The notes under the pieces: generated by a model
Databases searched by the model: none
Seen by the model: the letters and a program-made list of their open reading frames with translations, nothing else
Told to the model about the DNA's origin: nothing
Translations under genes and position numbers: made by a program
Origin: Cyclobacteriaceae bacterium
GTDB taxonomy: Bacteria; Bacteroidota; Bacteroidia; Cytophagales; Cyclobacteriaceae
Assembly (NCBI GenBank): GCA_019638355.1
Contig: JAHBTY010000001.1
Span: forward strand, 558,001-622,000
Reading direction: 5' to 3'
DNA: 64,000 bases
In this document: positions 8,730 to 17,285 of the stretch, in pieces
Layout of the letters: the number at the start of each line of letters is the position of its first letter
Numbering within the stretch: position 1 is the first letter of the stretch

Positions 8730-9170
8730 TTATTTACCCACTTCAGTCGCCAGCACTTCGCCTTTAATGGTAAGCTGTATAAAACCGGTTTCAATGTTTG
8801 CTGTTACCGTAACTGTTTTACTAAAAGCACCAGCCGAAGCTGCATTGTAAGTCGCTTTAATAAAACCCTGACCTCCGGGCATTACCGGTTCTTTCGTCCA
8901 GGCAGGAGTAGTACATCCGCAAGATGCCTGTACATTGGTAATCACCAACGGCACTTTGCCGGTGTTGGTAAACTTAAACTCGTGCGTTACAGGTGTGCCT
9001 TGCTTTACTTTACCAAAATCGTGGGTGGTATTATCCCAACTAAACACCGCTACATCGGTTTTTACTTCATTCTTATTTAGCGTAGTAGGCTGCGGTACCT
9101 GCTGGGCATAAACTGCGGCAGAGCAGAAAACAATAGCCGCCACAAACATCCAATTTTTCATAGTATTCAA
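8730..9170 (-). CDS. DUF1573 domain secreted protein
   Basis: The 146-residue protein has a signal peptide (cleavage after AAVYAQ, near residue 22). A DUF1573 Ig-like domain follows with the family core FSWDNTTHDFGKVKQGTPV, KVPLVITNVQASCGCTTPAW and PVMPGGQGFIKATYN. The CGCT cysteine pair is the family hallmark. These proteins are abundant exported or periplasmic proteins in Bacteroidota with no defined role. The gene is convergent with the plug-repeat gene and divergent from the histidine kinase gene. Confidence 0.9.
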   Translation of the reverse strand: MNTMKNWMFVAAIVFCSAAVYAQQVPQPTTLNKNEVKTDVAVFSWDNTTHDFGKVKQGTPVTHEFKFTNTGKVPLVITNVQASCGCTTPAWTKEPVMPGGQGFIKATYNAASAGAFSKTVTVTANIETGFIQLTIKGEVLATEVGK

Positions 9171-9303
9171 ATTTTAGGTTAAACTTACTGGGTTTCGGTA
9201 AACGATACAAACTTCGGACACAAAAAGCAGGCCGCGTGTTAACGGGTGCCTAAATAGTGTTAAGGACTTGTTAAAGCGCAACCAACTGCTATTAAATACT
9301 ACC

Positions 9304-9318
9304 TAACTTTGTAAAGTG
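9304..9318 (+). promoter_or_regulatory. -7 element abutting the GTG start of the histidine kinase
   Basis: TAACTTTG (9304-9311) is a full TAnnTTTG match and ends only 4 nt before the GTG start at 9316. Transcription would begin at or next to the start codon, giving a leaderless mRNA. No TTG is seen at the expected -33 position, so the promoter call is tentative. Confidence 0.4.
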
Positions 9319-10569
9319 AGTCGATTAACCCTTCGCATTGTAATAATTTTAGCCGCTGTAAGCATAGTGGGCATCACAGCCACCCAAATCTATTGGGTTC
9401 GCAAGGCCTTCGATCTGCGAAAAAATCAATTTAATCAGGATGTAACGGCAGCCCTCAGTAATGTGGGCAACAAAATTCTGGAGATCAATAAAACGCCATC
9501 GCCAGCCAACACACTCGTTAACCAGATTTCCACAAACTATTTTACCGTACTGGTAAATGGCCCTATCGATAACAACCTGTTGGAGTTTTTATTGGTTACT
9601 GAATTTGAAAAAAGACATGTAACAGCCGATTTTGAATATGGTGTTTACGATTGTGCCACCAAATGCATGGGTGGCGGTAATTATGTATCGCCTAAAAAAG
9701 TTTTACCAGCCAGCTTTTCTGAGTTGCCTACGTGGCGTAATGATGGTTATTATTTTGGTGTTCGCTTTCCGTTGGTAGAAGCAAACCTGATTAGCCAAAT
9801 GGGTATTTGGGGGTTTTCTTCAGCTGTGTTGCTGATTGTGATTTTCTTTTTTGTGTACACCTTGCTGGTTATCCTGAAACAAAGACGTTTGTCCGAAATT
9901 CAAAAGGACTTTATCAACAACATGACGCATGAGTTTAAAACTCCGCTGTCAACCATTGCCATTTCAACGGCCGTATTAAAGGATCCAAATATTATTCAAA
10001 CTCCAGAGCGTTTGCTCAACTATGCCACCATCATTGAAAATGAAAATCAACGCTTGAAGCAACAAGTGGAACGCGTATTGCAAATGGCGCGGCTGGAGAA
10101 AGAAGACATTGGCCTGAAAAAAGAAACGGTTGATGTACACGAGTTGATTCAGGATGCTGTTAAAATCAACGCTATAAATTCAAAGGCAACTATCGAACTA
10201 AACCTGCACGCTACCCGCACACAACTTACGGCCGATAAACTCCATCTCACCAATGTGTTCTTTAACCTGTTGGATAATGCCATTAAATACAATTCAAACG
10301 CACCGCAAATAACCATTAGCAGTAAAAATGTAAATGGTAGTGTGCAGATTGATATTCAGGATAATGGCATTGGTATTAAGTCCGAGGATCAACGCAAGAT
10401 TTTTTTCAGGTTTTACCGCGTGCCCACCGGTAACCTACACGATGTAAAAGGTTTTGGTTTGGGCTTGAGCTATGTAAAACTAATTGTAGAGGCACATAAA
10501 GGAAAAATTTCGGTAAGTAGTGAACCAGGCAACGGAAGTTGCTTTTCTATCGTATTACCACTTGTTTGA
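9316..10569 (+). CDS. Sensor histidine kinase (RprX-like)
   Basis: The 417-residue membrane kinase has TM1 at residues 7-28, a periplasmic sensor of about 130 residues with a CATKC cysteine pair, and TM2 at 164-187. A HisKA domain follows with phospho-acceptor His205 in MTHEFKTPLS. The HATPase domain shows NLLDNAIKYN (N box), DNGIGI and GFGLGLSYV. It autophosphorylates and passes phosphate to the response regulator gene that starts 4 nt after its stop. Layout and pairing resemble Bacteroides RprX/RprY. The GTG start at 9316 is needed to include TM1. Confidence 0.93.
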   Translation: MSRLTLRIVIILAAVSIVGITATQIYWVRKAFDLRKNQFNQDVTAALSNVGNKILEINKTPSPANTLVNQISTNYFTVLVNGPIDNNLLEFLLVTEFEKRHVTADFEYGVYDCATKCMGGGNYVSPKKVLPASFSELPTWRNDGYYFGVRFPLVEANLISQMGIWGFSSAVLLIVIFFFVYTLLVILKQRRLSEIQKDFINNMTHEFKTPLSTIAISTAVLKDPNIIQTPERLLNYATIIENENQRLKQQVERVLQMARLEKEDIGLKKETVDVHELIQDAVKINAINSKATIELNLHATRTQLTADKLHLTNVFFNLLDNAIKYNSNAPQITISSKNVNGSVQIDIQDNGIGIKSEDQRKIFFRFYRVPTGNLHDVKGFGLGLSYVKLIVEAHKGKISVSSEPGNGSCFSIVLPLV

Positions 10570-10573
10570 CACT

Positions 10574-11254
10574 ATGCCAGTAAAAATTCTTTTAACAGAA
10601 GACGATCCCAACCTCGGTTTTGTAATTAAGGACAACCTGGAGCAGCGGGGTTACGCAGTTACTTTGTGTACCAATGGCGAAGACGGCTTTAACCAGTTTA
10701 ATCAATCACATTACGATTTGTGTATTCTGGATGTAATGATGCCTAAGAAAGACGGCTTTACATTAGCCAAGGAAATCCGCAACCAGAATCAACAGGTTCC
10801 CATACTTTTTGTTACGGCCAAATCCATGCAGGAAGATAAGATTGAAGGTTTTAAACAAGGTGGTGATGATTACATCGTGAAACCTTTTAGCATGGAAGAA
10901 CTTTGTCTTCGCATTGAAGTGTTTTTACGCAGGAGTATTGCAACCACACAACCTGCTAATTTTGCCTTAGGCGATTTTCAGTTTGATTGCACCAATTTTA
11001 CTCTGCAACACAGCCAAGGCGAAAAAACACTTACGCAAAAAGAAGCCGAAGTATTAAAACTACTTTGCCAGAATAAAGACCGTGTGTTAAAGCGCGAAGA
11101 AATTCTAAATGCAGTTTGGGGCAACGATGATTATTTTCTGGGTCGCTCGATGGATGTGTTTATTTCCAAGCTGCGCAAGTATTTAAAAGACGATCCTCGC
11201 GTACAAATTGTAAACTACCACGGTGTTGGTTTTAGATTAGAGGTTGCTTCGTAA
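10574..11254 (+). CDS. OmpR-family response regulator (RprY-like)
   Basis: The 226-residue regulator has a receiver domain with acidic pocket EDD at residues 9-11, phospho-acceptor Asp53 in CILDVMMPKKDG, and Lys103 in IVKPF. A winged-helix DNA-binding domain follows, with LTQKEAEVLKLLC, REEILNAVWG and SMDVFISKLRKYL. ATG 10574 (MPVKILLTED) was chosen; an ATG at 10520 would add 18 residues inside the kinase gene and before the usual receiver start. The regulator is the partner of the upstream kinase. Its 3' end is 2 bp from the convergent MoxR gene. Confidence 0.93.
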   Translation: MPVKILLTEDDPNLGFVIKDNLEQRGYAVTLCTNGEDGFNQFNQSHYDLCILDVMMPKKDGFTLAKEIRNQNQQVPILFVTAKSMQEDKIEGFKQGGDDYIVKPFSMEELCLRIEVFLRRSIATTQPANFALGDFQFDCTNFTLQHSQGEKTLTQKEAEVLKLLCQNKDRVLKREEILNAVWGNDDYFLGRSMDVFISKLRKYLKDDPRVQIVNYHGVGFRLEVAS

Positions 11255-11256
11255 GC

Positions 11257-12219
11257 TTAAAGCAACTTTTCAATCAAGCTATCCACACTCATTCCTTCAG
11301 CTTCCGCTTTGAAGTTGCGCACAATGCGATGGCGCAGCACCGGCCTTGCAACTGCTTGCACATCTTCAATATCGGGCGAATACTTTCCATTAATCAACGC
11401 ATTGCATTTTGCCCCCAACACCAGATACTGTGAAGCCCGCGGGCCGGCTCCCCACTCTAAATAATCGGTTGCTGTTTTATTGCCTTGCCCTGGCCGCGTA
11501 GCCTGCGTCAATTTAACAGCATACTCAACCACATTATCGGCAACAGGTACCCTGCGCACCAAATGCTGAAAGGTTACAATCTCTTCGGCTGTAAGAATCT
11601 TGTTTACTTTCTTCACAACATCGGCTGTGGTGTTCTTAACAATATCCACCTCTTGTTGATAAGAAGGATAATCCAACCAGATGTTAAACATAAAGCGATC
11701 GAGTTGTGCTTCCGGTAGTGGATACGTTCCTTCCTGTTCAATCGGGTTTTGAGTAGCCAATACAAAGAATGGTCGCGGCAATTCATATTGTTTGCCGGCA
11801 ATGGTAACAGCATACTCCTGCATCGATTCCAGCAATGCGGCTTGCGTTTTGGGTGGTGTGCGGTTTATTTCATCGGCCAGAATAATGTTGGCAAAGATGG
11901 GGCCCTTCACAAATTGAAAGTTGCGCTCCTTATCCATAGTTTCTGCACCCACAATATCCGATGGCATTAAATCGGGCGTAAACTGAATGCGTTTAAAATT
12001 AAGATCGAGCGAGGTAGCAATAGTTTGCACCAACAATGTTTTAGCTAAGCCGGGCACACCAACCAATAGTGAATGGCCCTGACAGAAAATTCCGGTTAAC
12101 ACCAACCGCACCACATCGTCCTGCCCTACTACTACCTTAGCAATTTCAGCTTTCAGGTTTATATAGGCCTGTTTTAATGCATCGGCTGCCTCCACATCGT
12201 TAGCAAAAGAATTAGCCAT
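11257..12219 (-). CDS. MoxR-type AAA+ ATPase
   Basis: The 320-residue AAA+ protein has Walker A GVPGLAKT near residue 58, Walker B ILADEINRTPPKTQAALLESM near residue 112, sensor 1 LATQNP, and EGTYPLPEAQLDRFMF. The C-terminal lid ends with GMSVDSLIEKLL. MoxR ATPases act as chaperones that load metals or mature protein complexes, usually with a VWA-domain partner. No DUF58 or VWA gene is next to it here; its neighbours are folding factors, so cell-envelope biogenesis is a fair guess. It is downstream of the SurA-like genes on the same strand with a 63-nt gap. Confidence 0.92.
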   Translation of the reverse strand: MANSFANDVEAADALKQAYINLKAEIAKVVVGQDDVVRLVLTGIFCQGHSLLVGVPGLAKTLLVQTIATSLDLNFKRIQFTPDLMPSDIVGAETMDKERNFQFVKGPIFANIILADEINRTPPKTQAALLESMQEYAVTIAGKQYELPRPFFVLATQNPIEQEGTYPLPEAQLDRFMFNIWLDYPSYQQEVDIVKNTTADVVKKVNKILTAEEIVTFQHLVRRVPVADNVVEYAVKLTQATRPGQGNKTATDYLEWGAGPRASQYLVLGAKCNALINGKYSPDIEDVQAVARPVLRHRIVRNFKAEAEGMSVDSLIEKLL

Positions 12220-12282
12220 AGAAAATCATTTGTTACAAGGTACGCGATTTAAAAAGCAATGTTAGTTTAACTACACCAGCGG

Positions 12283-13617
12283 TTATTGTTCCAATATCCG
12301 GCAGGAGTTGTAGGTAGGATCGATATTAATGAATACATCCTGCCGGGCCTTACCAAACCATTTGTCTAACGCAATATCCTTTTTCTCGGCCAATGCTGCT
12401 GATTGTATGCGGCTCCAATCGTCTTTCAGGTTTGCCACATGGGGTGGTAGTTTGGTTTTGAAATAAATGATGCGAACAGCTTCTTTATTATCAAGTGTGC
12501 GGTAGCGAAGTGGTTTTGAAATATTTCCAACCTTCATGGTATCGATGTTCATATAAACTACAGGATCTATATCGCGCATGGAAATTCGGGTAGAGCCATC
12601 GTCATCGGTAAAAAATCCGCCTAAGCCTTTTGTTTCGGCATCATCTGAAATTTCTTTTGCTACTTGCTCAAACTTTAGTTTCTCGTTAATAATCTTAGTG
12701 CGAATACTGTCCAGAAATTTTTCAGCTTGCTTGATATCATTATCCGAAGGCACAGCCGAAATAAGTATATGACGCGAATTATATTCATTTCCGCGTCTGT
12801 CAATCAATTGCATGATGTGAAATCCGAATGGCGATTTAAAGGGCTGCGAGATTTCGCCCAGTTTTAATTTAAAGGCTTGTGCTTCAAACTCCGGTACCAT
12901 GGCCCCACGTCCCACATAACCCAATTCGCCACCGTTGTATTGTGCGCTGTGGTCTTCTGAGTTTTTCATCGCCAACTCAGTAAAGTTTTCGCCTTTCAAT
13001 AATCGCTCGCGTAAATCCAATAATTTTCTACGGGCTTCTTCTTCCTGTTCGGCACTTACTTTGGCGGTGCGCACGATTTGGGCTACTTCTACATCCGATG
13101 AATAGAAGGGGAGGCTATCGGATGGAATTTTATTAAAAAATCTTCTGATCTCAGCTGGGGTAACAGTAATACCTTTTGTTATGCGGCTGGTCATTTCACG
13201 TGCAATTAACTGTTCCCTGATTTGTTCCCGTAACTCAAGCTTAATCTGGTCAAGCGTTTTGCCATACGCGCGCTCTAATTGTTCGGGTGAGTTACCGGAG
13301 TTTTGTAAAATCATCGCCATTCGTTGCTCGGTATTGCCATCCACTTCAACATCGGTAACAATAACAGAGTCGATTTCGGCTTTGGCTACCATCAGTTTAT
13401 TAATGATTAGCCGGTTAAACAATTCGCACCGTGCTTCCTGCGATTGTGGATTTCCTTCGGCCAGGTAACCCTGGTAAGCGGTCTCCAGTTCGCTCTTCAA
13501 AACGATGTAATTATCAACCTTGGCTATAATTTTATCAACTACAAAGCCCTTGTTTTGCGCGTGTGCTACTGCAGCGAGGAGCAAGCATGCACTAGTGATT
13601 AAATATTTCAAAGTCAT
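12283..13617 (-). CDS. SurA-like periplasmic peptidyl-prolyl isomerase
   Basis: The 444-residue protein starts at ATG 13617 (MTLKYLITSACLLLAAVAHAQ), which places a signal peptide first. Upstream in-frame ATGs would add a polar stretch. The SurA N-domain (residues 25-170) has IVLKSELETAYQGY and REQIREQLIARE. Two parvulin-type PpiC domains follow: GGELGYVGRGAMVPEFEAQA in the first, then SRHILISAVPS and TKGLGGFFTDDDG in the second. It would escort outer-membrane proteins through the periplasm. Its 5' end overlaps the upstream lipoprotein gene by 26 bp, so the two are translationally linked. Confidence 0.9.
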   Translation of the reverse strand: MTLKYLITSACLLLAAVAHAQNKGFVVDKIIAKVDNYIVLKSELETAYQGYLAEGNPQSQEARCELFNRLIINKLMVAKAEIDSVIVTDVEVDGNTEQRMAMILQNSGNSPEQLERAYGKTLDQIKLELREQIREQLIAREMTSRITKGITVTPAEIRRFFNKIPSDSLPFYSSDVEVAQIVRTAKVSAEQEEEARRKLLDLRERLLKGENFTELAMKNSEDHSAQYNGGELGYVGRGAMVPEFEAQAFKLKLGEISQPFKSPFGFHIMQLIDRRGNEYNSRHILISAVPSDNDIKQAEKFLDSIRTKIINEKLKFEQVAKEISDDAETKGLGGFFTDDDGSTRISMRDIDPVVYMNIDTMKVGNISKPLRYRTLDNKEAVRIIYFKTKLPPHVANLKDDWSRIQSAALAEKKDIALDKWFGKARQDVFINIDPTYNSCRILEQ

Positions 13618-14476
13618 TTCGTTTTGCTGCATTTTCATACACTTCATCTTCCAGTTTACGTGCAAGTTCAACTTTTCTTTTGTTTAAAATAATGTTTTTG
13701 ATATCCTGTTTTACAAATTCCAAAGGCGAAACATTATCAGACATTTTGTAGGCGTCTATCTTCAAAAAATAGAGAAACTCAGTGTCGCTGGTTTCAAAAT
13801 AATTGTAGCTGCGCAGAAACTGAACTTTGTTGGGAATCTCGGCCAGGGGCGAGTTTACAACCAGTTTATCAAATTCAATCCACGAAGAATCGGCCAGGTG
13901 GTAGGCAGCCGAAAAGCTTAGGCAATAGGAGCGCAGTTCGGCCACATCTTTTTCCTTTCTGGAATACATCAGTTCCTTAATGCGTTTGGTGCGGGGTGCT
14001 TCCTTCGGAACTTTAATGTAAGTGCCTTGTACAATATTCTGCTTCAAAATGAAATTATCCTGGCGGGTGCTATAGTACTCCTGTATTTCTTTATCGCTAA
14101 CGCTATCGTTCAGGTTTTTCTGGATATAGTAGTTTTGGTATTCGTACCCGATTAAACTGTAGCGATAATCCAAAACCTTACGCTCAACCTCAGCTTCATT
14201 AATGTTAATGTTTTTAGTGGCTTCCTGAATTACAAGTTGTTTTCGGATCCAACTATTAATGTAAGCTGTTACACGGGCAAGGCTATCGCTTGCAGTTGCA
14301 CCTGCGGGTATAATGCCGGCCAGTTCATCCTGATAAAGATAGGAGTTATAAACGCGGGCTACGGTTTTGCGCGCAGCTTCGGCTTCGGTTTGTTCTTTTT
14401 TCATGCGTATCAGATCGCAGCCGGTTGCGCACAAGCCAATTAAAACAATAACCTGAAAAGTGTATGATGCTTTCAT
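13592..14476 (-). CDS. Lipoprotein related to SurA-type folding factors, no PpiC domain
   Basis: The 294-residue protein has a lipoprotein signal (VIVLIGLCATGC, lipid Cys20). The following helical region resembles the chaperone part of SurA (INSWIRKQLVIQEA and a long charged helix set). The parvulin core motifs (GG.LG, HILI) are not visible, so it appears to be a chaperone-only member. It lies between two genes with PpiC domains and overlaps both: 4 bp with the upstream gene and 26 bp with the downstream gene. It probably works with them at the membrane. The family is assigned from context and weak similarity. Confidence 0.7.
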   Translation of the reverse strand: MKASYTFQVIVLIGLCATGCDLIRMKKEQTEAEAARKTVARVYNSYLYQDELAGIIPAGATASDSLARVTAYINSWIRKQLVIQEATKNININEAEVERKVLDYRYSLIGYEYQNYYIQKNLNDSVSDKEIQEYYSTRQDNFILKQNIVQGTYIKVPKEAPRTKRIKELMYSRKEKDVAELRSYCLSFSAAYHLADSSWIEFDKLVVNSPLAEIPNKVQFLRSYNYFETSDTEFLYFLKIDAYKMSDNVSPLEFVKQDIKNIILNKRKVELARKLEDEVYENAAKRNDFEIFNH

Positions 14477-16416
14477 TTTTTGGTTAATGCTGCTACAACG
14501 AATTTTTTACTCTTTTTATTGATTTTGACCGGATACTTTTGGCGCAGCGTGGTTACCCATTGTTTTTCTAACTGATCCTGGTAATCGGCTATTACCTGGG
14601 CCCGGGCCTCGCTAAATGTTTTGATGCCCGGAGGTACTAAACGCTTTATTTCCACAAGGTAATAGAGGTTATCCATTTCGGCTTCGGCTAAACCGGGTAC
14701 CCAGCTTACACCATCAATAATTCTGCTGTCTTTTCGTTCGTAAATCCTGAAGTTTTGAACGGATTTAAATTTGCGCAAATCGGCAGGTGTTAAGGTATCG
14801 CCTTTGTTAATCTTGCTCCGTATTTCAGTTATTATCTGTTTTTCGGAAGCTGCAAAGTAGCGGGCTTCTACCCGGTCGCCAGCCTGGTAGAGGTTTTTGT
14901 TGGCTTCATAATATTTTTTTTGCCCTACGGTATCTTCCGAAGCTTTATTCCAGACTTCTTTTTCCATGATTTCAAACAACAAAATGCCTTCGCGGTATTC
15001 GGTAAGCAAATTCCTGAAATCGGGATTTTCGCGCTTTAGTTTTTCTTCTTCGGCAGTTTCAATTTTTTCTTCGGTAAAGGTATCGTACAACTGTTGCAGG
15101 TATGCCCGTGGGGCCAGGCGGCTTACCTGCTGATTTTTTTTAACATAGGCTACAAACTGGTTCACAGAATAGGGATTGTTTTCAACCGAAAAAAGTTTTT
15201 GAACGGCCAGCGTAGCATCGGGTATATAGTTCCAGTTGGCACGAGTAAGGGTACTATCGGCCTTGGCTAAAATAATTTCAAGTGTTTGCAGATTTTGACT
15301 AAACTGGTAGCGGGTTTTGCGTTCTGCTTTTTGTGCTTGTTGCGATTGTTGAACCCGCTCATCGCGACCAAGCCTGCGCCTGAGCGAGGCTTCCATTTCT
15401 TTTTGTGGTGGTACTGGAATTTTGCGCTCCAGCCGAATGATGTGCCAACCCAATGCCGATTGAAATGGATCTGAAATCTCGCCAGGGGTTTGCAGCGCAA
15501 ATGCCATTGCTTCAAACTCGGGTACCGATGCCAGCGCACCTACTCCAAAAGCCTTTAGTTTTCCACCTTGTTGGCTCGTATTTTTATCATCTGAAAATTC
15601 TTTACACACCTCATCCCAACTGCGACCACCCCGCAATTGATCGTGCACTGAAAATGCTTTGCTGCGCAGGGCGCCTTCATCGCCTCCTGCTCGTAATAAA
15701 ATATGCGATACTTCTACCTCGCCACGCGAAGGTCTTCTATCTTTTACTTTTATGAGATGATAACCAAAGCGGCTGCGTATAATTGGCGAAAGCTCGCCTA
15801 CGGGTGTTTGGTAAGCGGCTTCTTCAAATGGGCTTACCATTTGAAGTGCAGTAAAATAACCCAGGTCGCCTCCGTTCAATTTTGCGGAAGGATCTTGTGA
15901 AAATTCCTGCGCCAGTTTTTCAAAGTCTTCGCCTGCTACAATGCGTTTCCGAATCTCTTCTGTTTTTTGATAGGCAGCCAGAGTATCGGCTGGTGGGGCA
16001 TCAGCGTTTACCGAAATAAGAATGTGGGCTGCCCGCACTTCTTCTGTTAATCGCTGGTAGGTTTGGTGCACTAATTTTTCCAGTGCGTCCTCTTCGGCAC
16101 GATACGGTTTCTTCAATTCTTCGCGATAGGTTTTAAACTCGCTGTTAAACTTGGCGGTAGTATCCAATCCGCGGAAGCGGGCCTCTGCAACCTTTAACTT
16201 AAAGTTGATAAACAACTGCAGGTATTCGTTGATTTTTTCTTCGGTAAAATCCTGTGAGTTTTGATGATTTTTGCGATAGGTATAAATAAACTCATCGGTG
16301 TTTACGGCAATACCACCGGCTGTAAAAAGTGGTTTACCACCCGAAGCTTTTTTTTGTTGAGCCTGTAAAAAAGTAGAGAGAAGGAGAATACACAATAAGA
16401 ACCAAAATACCCGCAT
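14473..16416 (-). CDS. Large SurA/PpiD-like peptidyl-prolyl isomerase
   Basis: The 647-residue exported protein has a signal peptide ending near AQQKK (residues 1-22). A SurA-like N-terminal helical domain follows, then two parvulin domains. The first (residues about 130-230) has AAHILISVNADAP, GGDLGYFTALQMVSPFEEAA and FGYHLIKVKDRR. The second (about 238-335) has SHILLRAGGDEG, GGKLKAFG and LGWHIIRLER. A long C-terminal region (about 300 residues) returns to helical chaperone-like sequence ending in Lys-rich KINKKSKKFVV. It is the first gene of the three-gene folding-factor operon. A near-consensus -7 element lies upstream of its start. Confidence 0.9.
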   Translation of the reverse strand: MRVFWFLLCILLLSTFLQAQQKKASGGKPLFTAGGIAVNTDEFIYTYRKNHQNSQDFTEEKINEYLQLFINFKLKVAEARFRGLDTTAKFNSEFKTYREELKKPYRAEEDALEKLVHQTYQRLTEEVRAAHILISVNADAPPADTLAAYQKTEEIRKRIVAGEDFEKLAQEFSQDPSAKLNGGDLGYFTALQMVSPFEEAAYQTPVGELSPIIRSRFGYHLIKVKDRRPSRGEVEVSHILLRAGGDEGALRSKAFSVHDQLRGGRSWDEVCKEFSDDKNTSQQGGKLKAFGVGALASVPEFEAMAFALQTPGEISDPFQSALGWHIIRLERKIPVPPQKEMEASLRRRLGRDERVQQSQQAQKAERKTRYQFSQNLQTLEIILAKADSTLTRANWNYIPDATLAVQKLFSVENNPYSVNQFVAYVKKNQQVSRLAPRAYLQQLYDTFTEEKIETAEEEKLKRENPDFRNLLTEYREGILLFEIMEKEVWNKASEDTVGQKKYYEANKNLYQAGDRVEARYFAASEKQIITEIRSKINKGDTLTPADLRKFKSVQNFRIYERKDSRIIDGVSWVPGLAEAEMDNLYYLVEIKRLVPPGIKTFSEARAQVIADYQDQLEKQWVTTLRQKYPVKINKKSKKFVVAALTKK

Positions 16417-16491
16417 ATACTCGTGCTTGTAAAGTGAACAAGACCGTAAAAGTAAGGTTTTTTAGGCTGGGAAGCACGGCACTTTTAGCGG

Positions 16492-16905
16492 CTATTTGAT
16501 CACCTTGGTTAGGCGGCAAACGTTTTTATCATCCCGTTTCAGGTATTCTACATTATCCATAATCGCTTTTACAAGCCTAATGCCTAAACCACCTTTGCGT
16601 TTTTGGTGTACCAGGTTACCCAGGTCAGGCTCGTGAAATTCGTTTATATCAAACAGAGAACCATCATCTACAATTTCGAAAATGAATTTTCCATGGGCCG
16701 GAATATCAATGTGCAATTCCAACATATGATCGGGGTTGCAATGGTGGGCGTGTATCATCAGGTTAGAACACATCTCGTCTAACGCCAGCACGATAGCACT
16801 CATTTCAATTTCCGGCACCTGCTGGTCTTTCAGCGAGCTTCTTACAAACTCGCGAATGCCCTTCAGGTTACTGAGGCTACATCCTATGTTATACTGATAA
16901 TTCAT
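16492..16905 (-). CDS. RsbW-type anti-sigma factor kinase (HATPase_c_2)
   Basis: The 137-residue protein starts at ATG 16905 (MNYQYNIGCS). A start at 16941 would overlap the STAS gene more deeply and add a non-family tail. The GHKL ATPase core shows the N box ALDEMCSNLMIHAHH and the G box KRKGGLGIRLVKAIMD. In partner switching it would phosphorylate the STAS protein encoded just upstream (17-bp overlap) and bind a target regulator. No sigma factor is next to it, so the target is not known; in Bacteroidota this may not be a SigB-like factor. Confidence 0.88.
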   Translation of the reverse strand: MNYQYNIGCSLSNLKGIREFVRSSLKDQQVPEIEMSAIVLALDEMCSNLMIHAHHCNPDHMLELHIDIPAHGKFIFEIVDDGSLFDINEFHEPDLGNLVHQKRKGGLGIRLVKAIMDNVEYLKRDDKNVCRLTKVIK

Positions 16906-17239
16906 GGGCCAACTTCTTTGCTTCTGGTTTGGTTGCGGCAATGTGCAGCAACTCGGCCAGTCCTAAAATGCTAAATGTGTTTAATACCTTTTCCTTCATT
17001 CCAAACAGCACCATGGGTATATTCTTGTCTTTCAATTCTTCTATGTAGCTCATAAATACACCTAGTCCTGCTGAAGAGATGTATTCTAATGCGCTGCAAT
17101 CCACCAGAATTTTTTTAAATCCTTCGCCTACGCTTTTTGCAATGGCCAAATCCAACTCAATGGAAGAACTTGCATCTATTTCGCCAATAACTGAAATGAT
17201 GTCCATGCCTTCTTCCTGTAATCGTTTAATATGAACCAT
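16889..17239 (-). CDS. STAS-domain anti-sigma factor antagonist
   Basis: This is a 116-residue single STAS domain of the SpoIIAA/RsbV type. The phosphorylatable serine lies in the LEYISSAGLGVFMSY loop near residues 53-55, preceded by ILVDCSAL. It should be phosphorylated by the HATPase protein encoded downstream and dephosphorylated by the SpoIIE phosphatase encoded upstream. The three genes are consecutive on one strand, with a 46-nt gap to the phosphatase and a 17-bp overlap with the kinase. Confidence 0.92.
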   Translation of the reverse strand: MVHIKRLQEEGMDIISVIGEIDASSSIELDLAIAKSVGEGFKKILVDCSALEYISSAGLGVFMSYIEELKDKNIPMVLFGMKEKVLNTFSILGLAELLHIAATKPEAKKLAHELSV

Positions 17240-17285
17240 GGTTTACTCGTTTTAACGGGTTAATTTTTTTTATGTTTACTTGCGT

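Noticed and set aside
10520-10573. Longer start for the response regulator
   Set aside because: It would place 18 residues inside the kinase gene; the receiver domain begins at the Met of 10574 and the spacing is normal.
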